A stretch of 21,608 bases of DNA, taken from positions 1 through 21,608 of IMG/VR virus record IMGVR_UViG_3300017776_000242; one strand, given 5' to 3'. This document shows, one piece after another, positions 20,356 to 21,608 of the stretch (position 1 is its first letter; every line of letters starts with the position of its first letter). The stretch is from a virus. The position numbers and the translations under genes were made by a program. The notes under the pieces are model-generated. The model saw only the letters and a list, made by a program, of their open reading frames with translations. It did no database searches and was not told the DNA's origin.

Positions 20356-21596
20356 TGAAAGGATTTAAAAATCAACTAGCTGAAGCCGCAGGAAAGAACA
20401 CTCATATGATTCATATTGAGGATCTTATTCTTGATGGCGGAGTTAAGGGAGCGCGCCAAGCTATACTTGCATTGAGATCATTGCGAGATATGCTGTCGGG
20501 TAACGCAAAATCTGCAGTAGACGTTACTGTTAAATGGGATGGCGCTCCCGCCGTATTTGCCGGAGAAGATCCGTCAGATGGCCAATTCTTTGTAGCAAAA
20601 AAAGGTATCTTTAATGCTAATCCAAAGATTTATAAGTCTCATGCTGATATTGATGCTGATACAAGTGGAGATCTATCTAAAAAATTAAAAATGGCATACG
20701 ATTATCTTAAGCCTTTAGGAATTAAAGGTGTTATACAAGGTGACTTTATGTTTGATAAGTCAGACCTTAAAAAGGAGAAGATAAATGGAATTAGTCATAT
20801 TGTGTTTCATCCTAACACTATCGCTTATGCAGTACCTACTGGTAGTTCTCTCGCTAAGACGATTGGATCAGCTAAGATCGGAATTGTTTGGCATACTACA
20901 TACTCTGGAGCAACGTTCGAAACGATGAAAGCTGAGTTTGGCAGAGAAATTGTTACTAAACTTAAACCATCTAAGGATGTGTGGATGCAAGATGCGACCC
21001 TTGATGATCTATCAGGTACAGCAACTTTAACAAAAAGCGAAACTGATGAGCTAAATAAAAAATTATCAGATGCAGGCAAATTATTTAGAAAAATATCTGG
21101 ATCTACTCTTAAAGAGCTAGAATCAAATAAAGAATTAAATCTTGTTATTAATGTATATAACAATAGAAAAGTAAGAAATGGCCAAAGAATCACAGACACT
21201 AAGAAGCATGCAACTGGTCTTATTATGTTTGTCCAAGATCGATACCAAAAAGAAATTGACAAGAGAAGCAGTCAAGCTGGTAAAGATAAGCAAATTGCAA
21301 AAAGGGATCAATTACTTGCGTTTTTTGACAAATCTAATTTAAAAAACTTACAAAATGTGTTTGATTTGCAAAATTTAGTTGTAGATAGCAAATTAATTAT
21401 TATAAATAAACTAAACAGTTTAAATAAAATTGGTACTTTTGTTAAAACTAAGTCCGGATTTAAAGTAACCAACCCTGAAGGTTTTGTTGCTATAGATCGT
21501 ATGGAAGGTGGAGCTGTTAAACTTGTTGATAGACTAGAATTTTCTACTAACAACTTTAGCAAAGACATTATTAAAGGTTGGGATAATCCTAACTAA
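20355..21596 (+). CDS. Predicted nucleotidyltransferase (ligase-like) phage protein with KWDG motif
   Basis: 413 residues. VTVKWDGAPAVFAG (58-70) matches motif I (KxDG) of the covalent nucleotidyltransferase superfamily (DNA/RNA ligases, capping enzymes), with Lys60 as the expected AMP/GMP acceptor. FFVAKKGIFN (78-87), GVIQGDFMF (125-133; E/Q-G-D as in motif III) and KIGIVWHTTYSG (174-184) could be later motifs. I recall this HxEDLIL...KWDGAP family as an unnamed conserved protein (DUF6267-like) in many T4-like phages. The C-terminal 200 residues are helical and lysine-rich. It is probably an RNA/DNA ligase-like enzyme or a degenerate relative. It overlaps the 454-residue gene, so the two probably work together. 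Confidence 0.7.
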   Translation: MKGFKNQLAEAAGKNTHMIHIEDLILDGGVKGARQAILALRSLRDMLSGNAKSAVDVTVKWDGAPAVFAGEDPSDGQFFVAKKGIFNANPKIYKSHADIDADTSGDLSKKLKMAYDYLKPLGIKGVIQGDFMFDKSDLKKEKINGISHIVFHPNTIAYAVPTGSSLAKTIGSAKIGIVWHTTYSGATFETMKAEFGREIVTKLKPSKDVWMQDATLDDLSGTATLTKSETDELNKKLSDAGKLFRKISGSTLKELESNKELNLVINVYNNRKVRNGQRITDTKKHATGLIMFVQDRYQKEIDKRSSQAGKDKQIAKRDQLLAFFDKSNLKNLQNVFDLQNLVVDSKLIIINKLNSLNKIGTFVKTKSGFKVTNPEGFVAIDRMEGGAVKLVDRLEFSTNNFSKDIIKGWDNPN

Positions 21597-21608
21597 TGGG
21601 AACCGAGG
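21596..21608 (+). CDS. Possible start of the next gene (truncated by window end)
   Basis: ATG at 21596 shares its A with the previous TAA (TAATG), the same coupling seen at five other junctions here. Only MGTE can be read, so no product can be named. Confidence 0.35.

Noticed and set aside
20825-21262. 145-codon minus-strand ORF, and other minus-strand ORFs such as 695-967, 11191-11538 and 12872-13141
   Set aside because: They lie opposite well-supported genes, have no plausible ribosome sites or domain patterns, and every recognised gene is on plus.
21401-21408. Second TATAAATA octamer
   Set aside because: It lies inside the coding sequence of the 413-residue protein in an AT-rich stretch with no gene start within the window close behind it, so it is probably chance.

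Overview
The window looks like part of a T4-like myovirus genome: an AT-rich, tightly packed, entirely plus-strand array of phage genes. The evidence is a T4-type replication and recombination set (gp43 DNA polymerase, UvsX, gp41 helicase), a gp42-type dCMP hydroxymethylase and a GroES-type co-chaperonin. There are also many small overlapping ORFs, one phage tRNA-Arg, and a T4 late-promoter octamer (TATAAATA). A phage-borne bS21, ThyX and a metabolic gene (myo-inositol-phosphate synthase) suggest a marine or other aquatic host. The host cannot be fixed from sequence alone; a pelagiphage-like virus is a guess.

Layout. 1-195 is the tail of an Hsp20 gene with visibly higher GC than the rest, followed by a 39-residue membrane peptide and a hairpin. 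426-3001 is a promoter and gene 43. 3020-5821 is a unit with an Sm-like protein, a MazG-like NTP pyrophosphatase, a primase-like protein, a GroES-like protein, an SNase-like nuclease and a PD-(D/E)XK-like protein. 5794-8412 is nucleotide metabolism (dNTP diphosphohydrolase-like, dCMP hydroxymethylase, dCMP deaminase), a conserved small protein, tRNA-Arg(TCT) and four small ORFs. 8402-13411 is one promoter and five packed genes: inositol-phosphate synthase, a HAD phosphatase, an alpha-glutamyl/putrescinyl-thymine-pyrophosphorylase-like protein, an SGNH-like protein and a C5-cytosine methyltransferase. 13384-17276 is bS21, uvsX, a small protein, gene 41, a membrane peptide and thyX. 17318-18943 is seven small unknown genes. 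From 18944 a late promoter leads into two larger late genes, the second carrying a KWDG nucleotidyltransferase-like motif.

How it fits together. dCMP hydroxymethylase (with the cytosine-specific Asp), dCMP deaminase, two candidate dNTP pyrophosphatases and ThyX would supply hydroxymethyl-dCMP and dTMP and could remove plain dCTP. The five-gene 8402-13411 unit looks like a further DNA-modification cassette. Two of its proteins end in a C-terminal T-L-x-E-F-F tail that the DNA polymerase also has, where T4/RB69 polymerase carries its sliding-clamp peptide; a third ends in a looser variant. My leading hypothesis is a replication-fork-tethered base hypermodification system, possibly using an inositol-derived group. 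That is inference, not proof.

Regulation. Six strong, near-identical promoters (TTTACA, 17 bp, TATAAT, usually extended -10, then ATA(C/T)...TATTA) set the transcription units. Two of them, plus one weaker copy, sit inside the end of the preceding gene so that the -10 box supplies its TAA stop codon. Apart from these promoters and short leaders there is no gene-free stretch over 300 bases.
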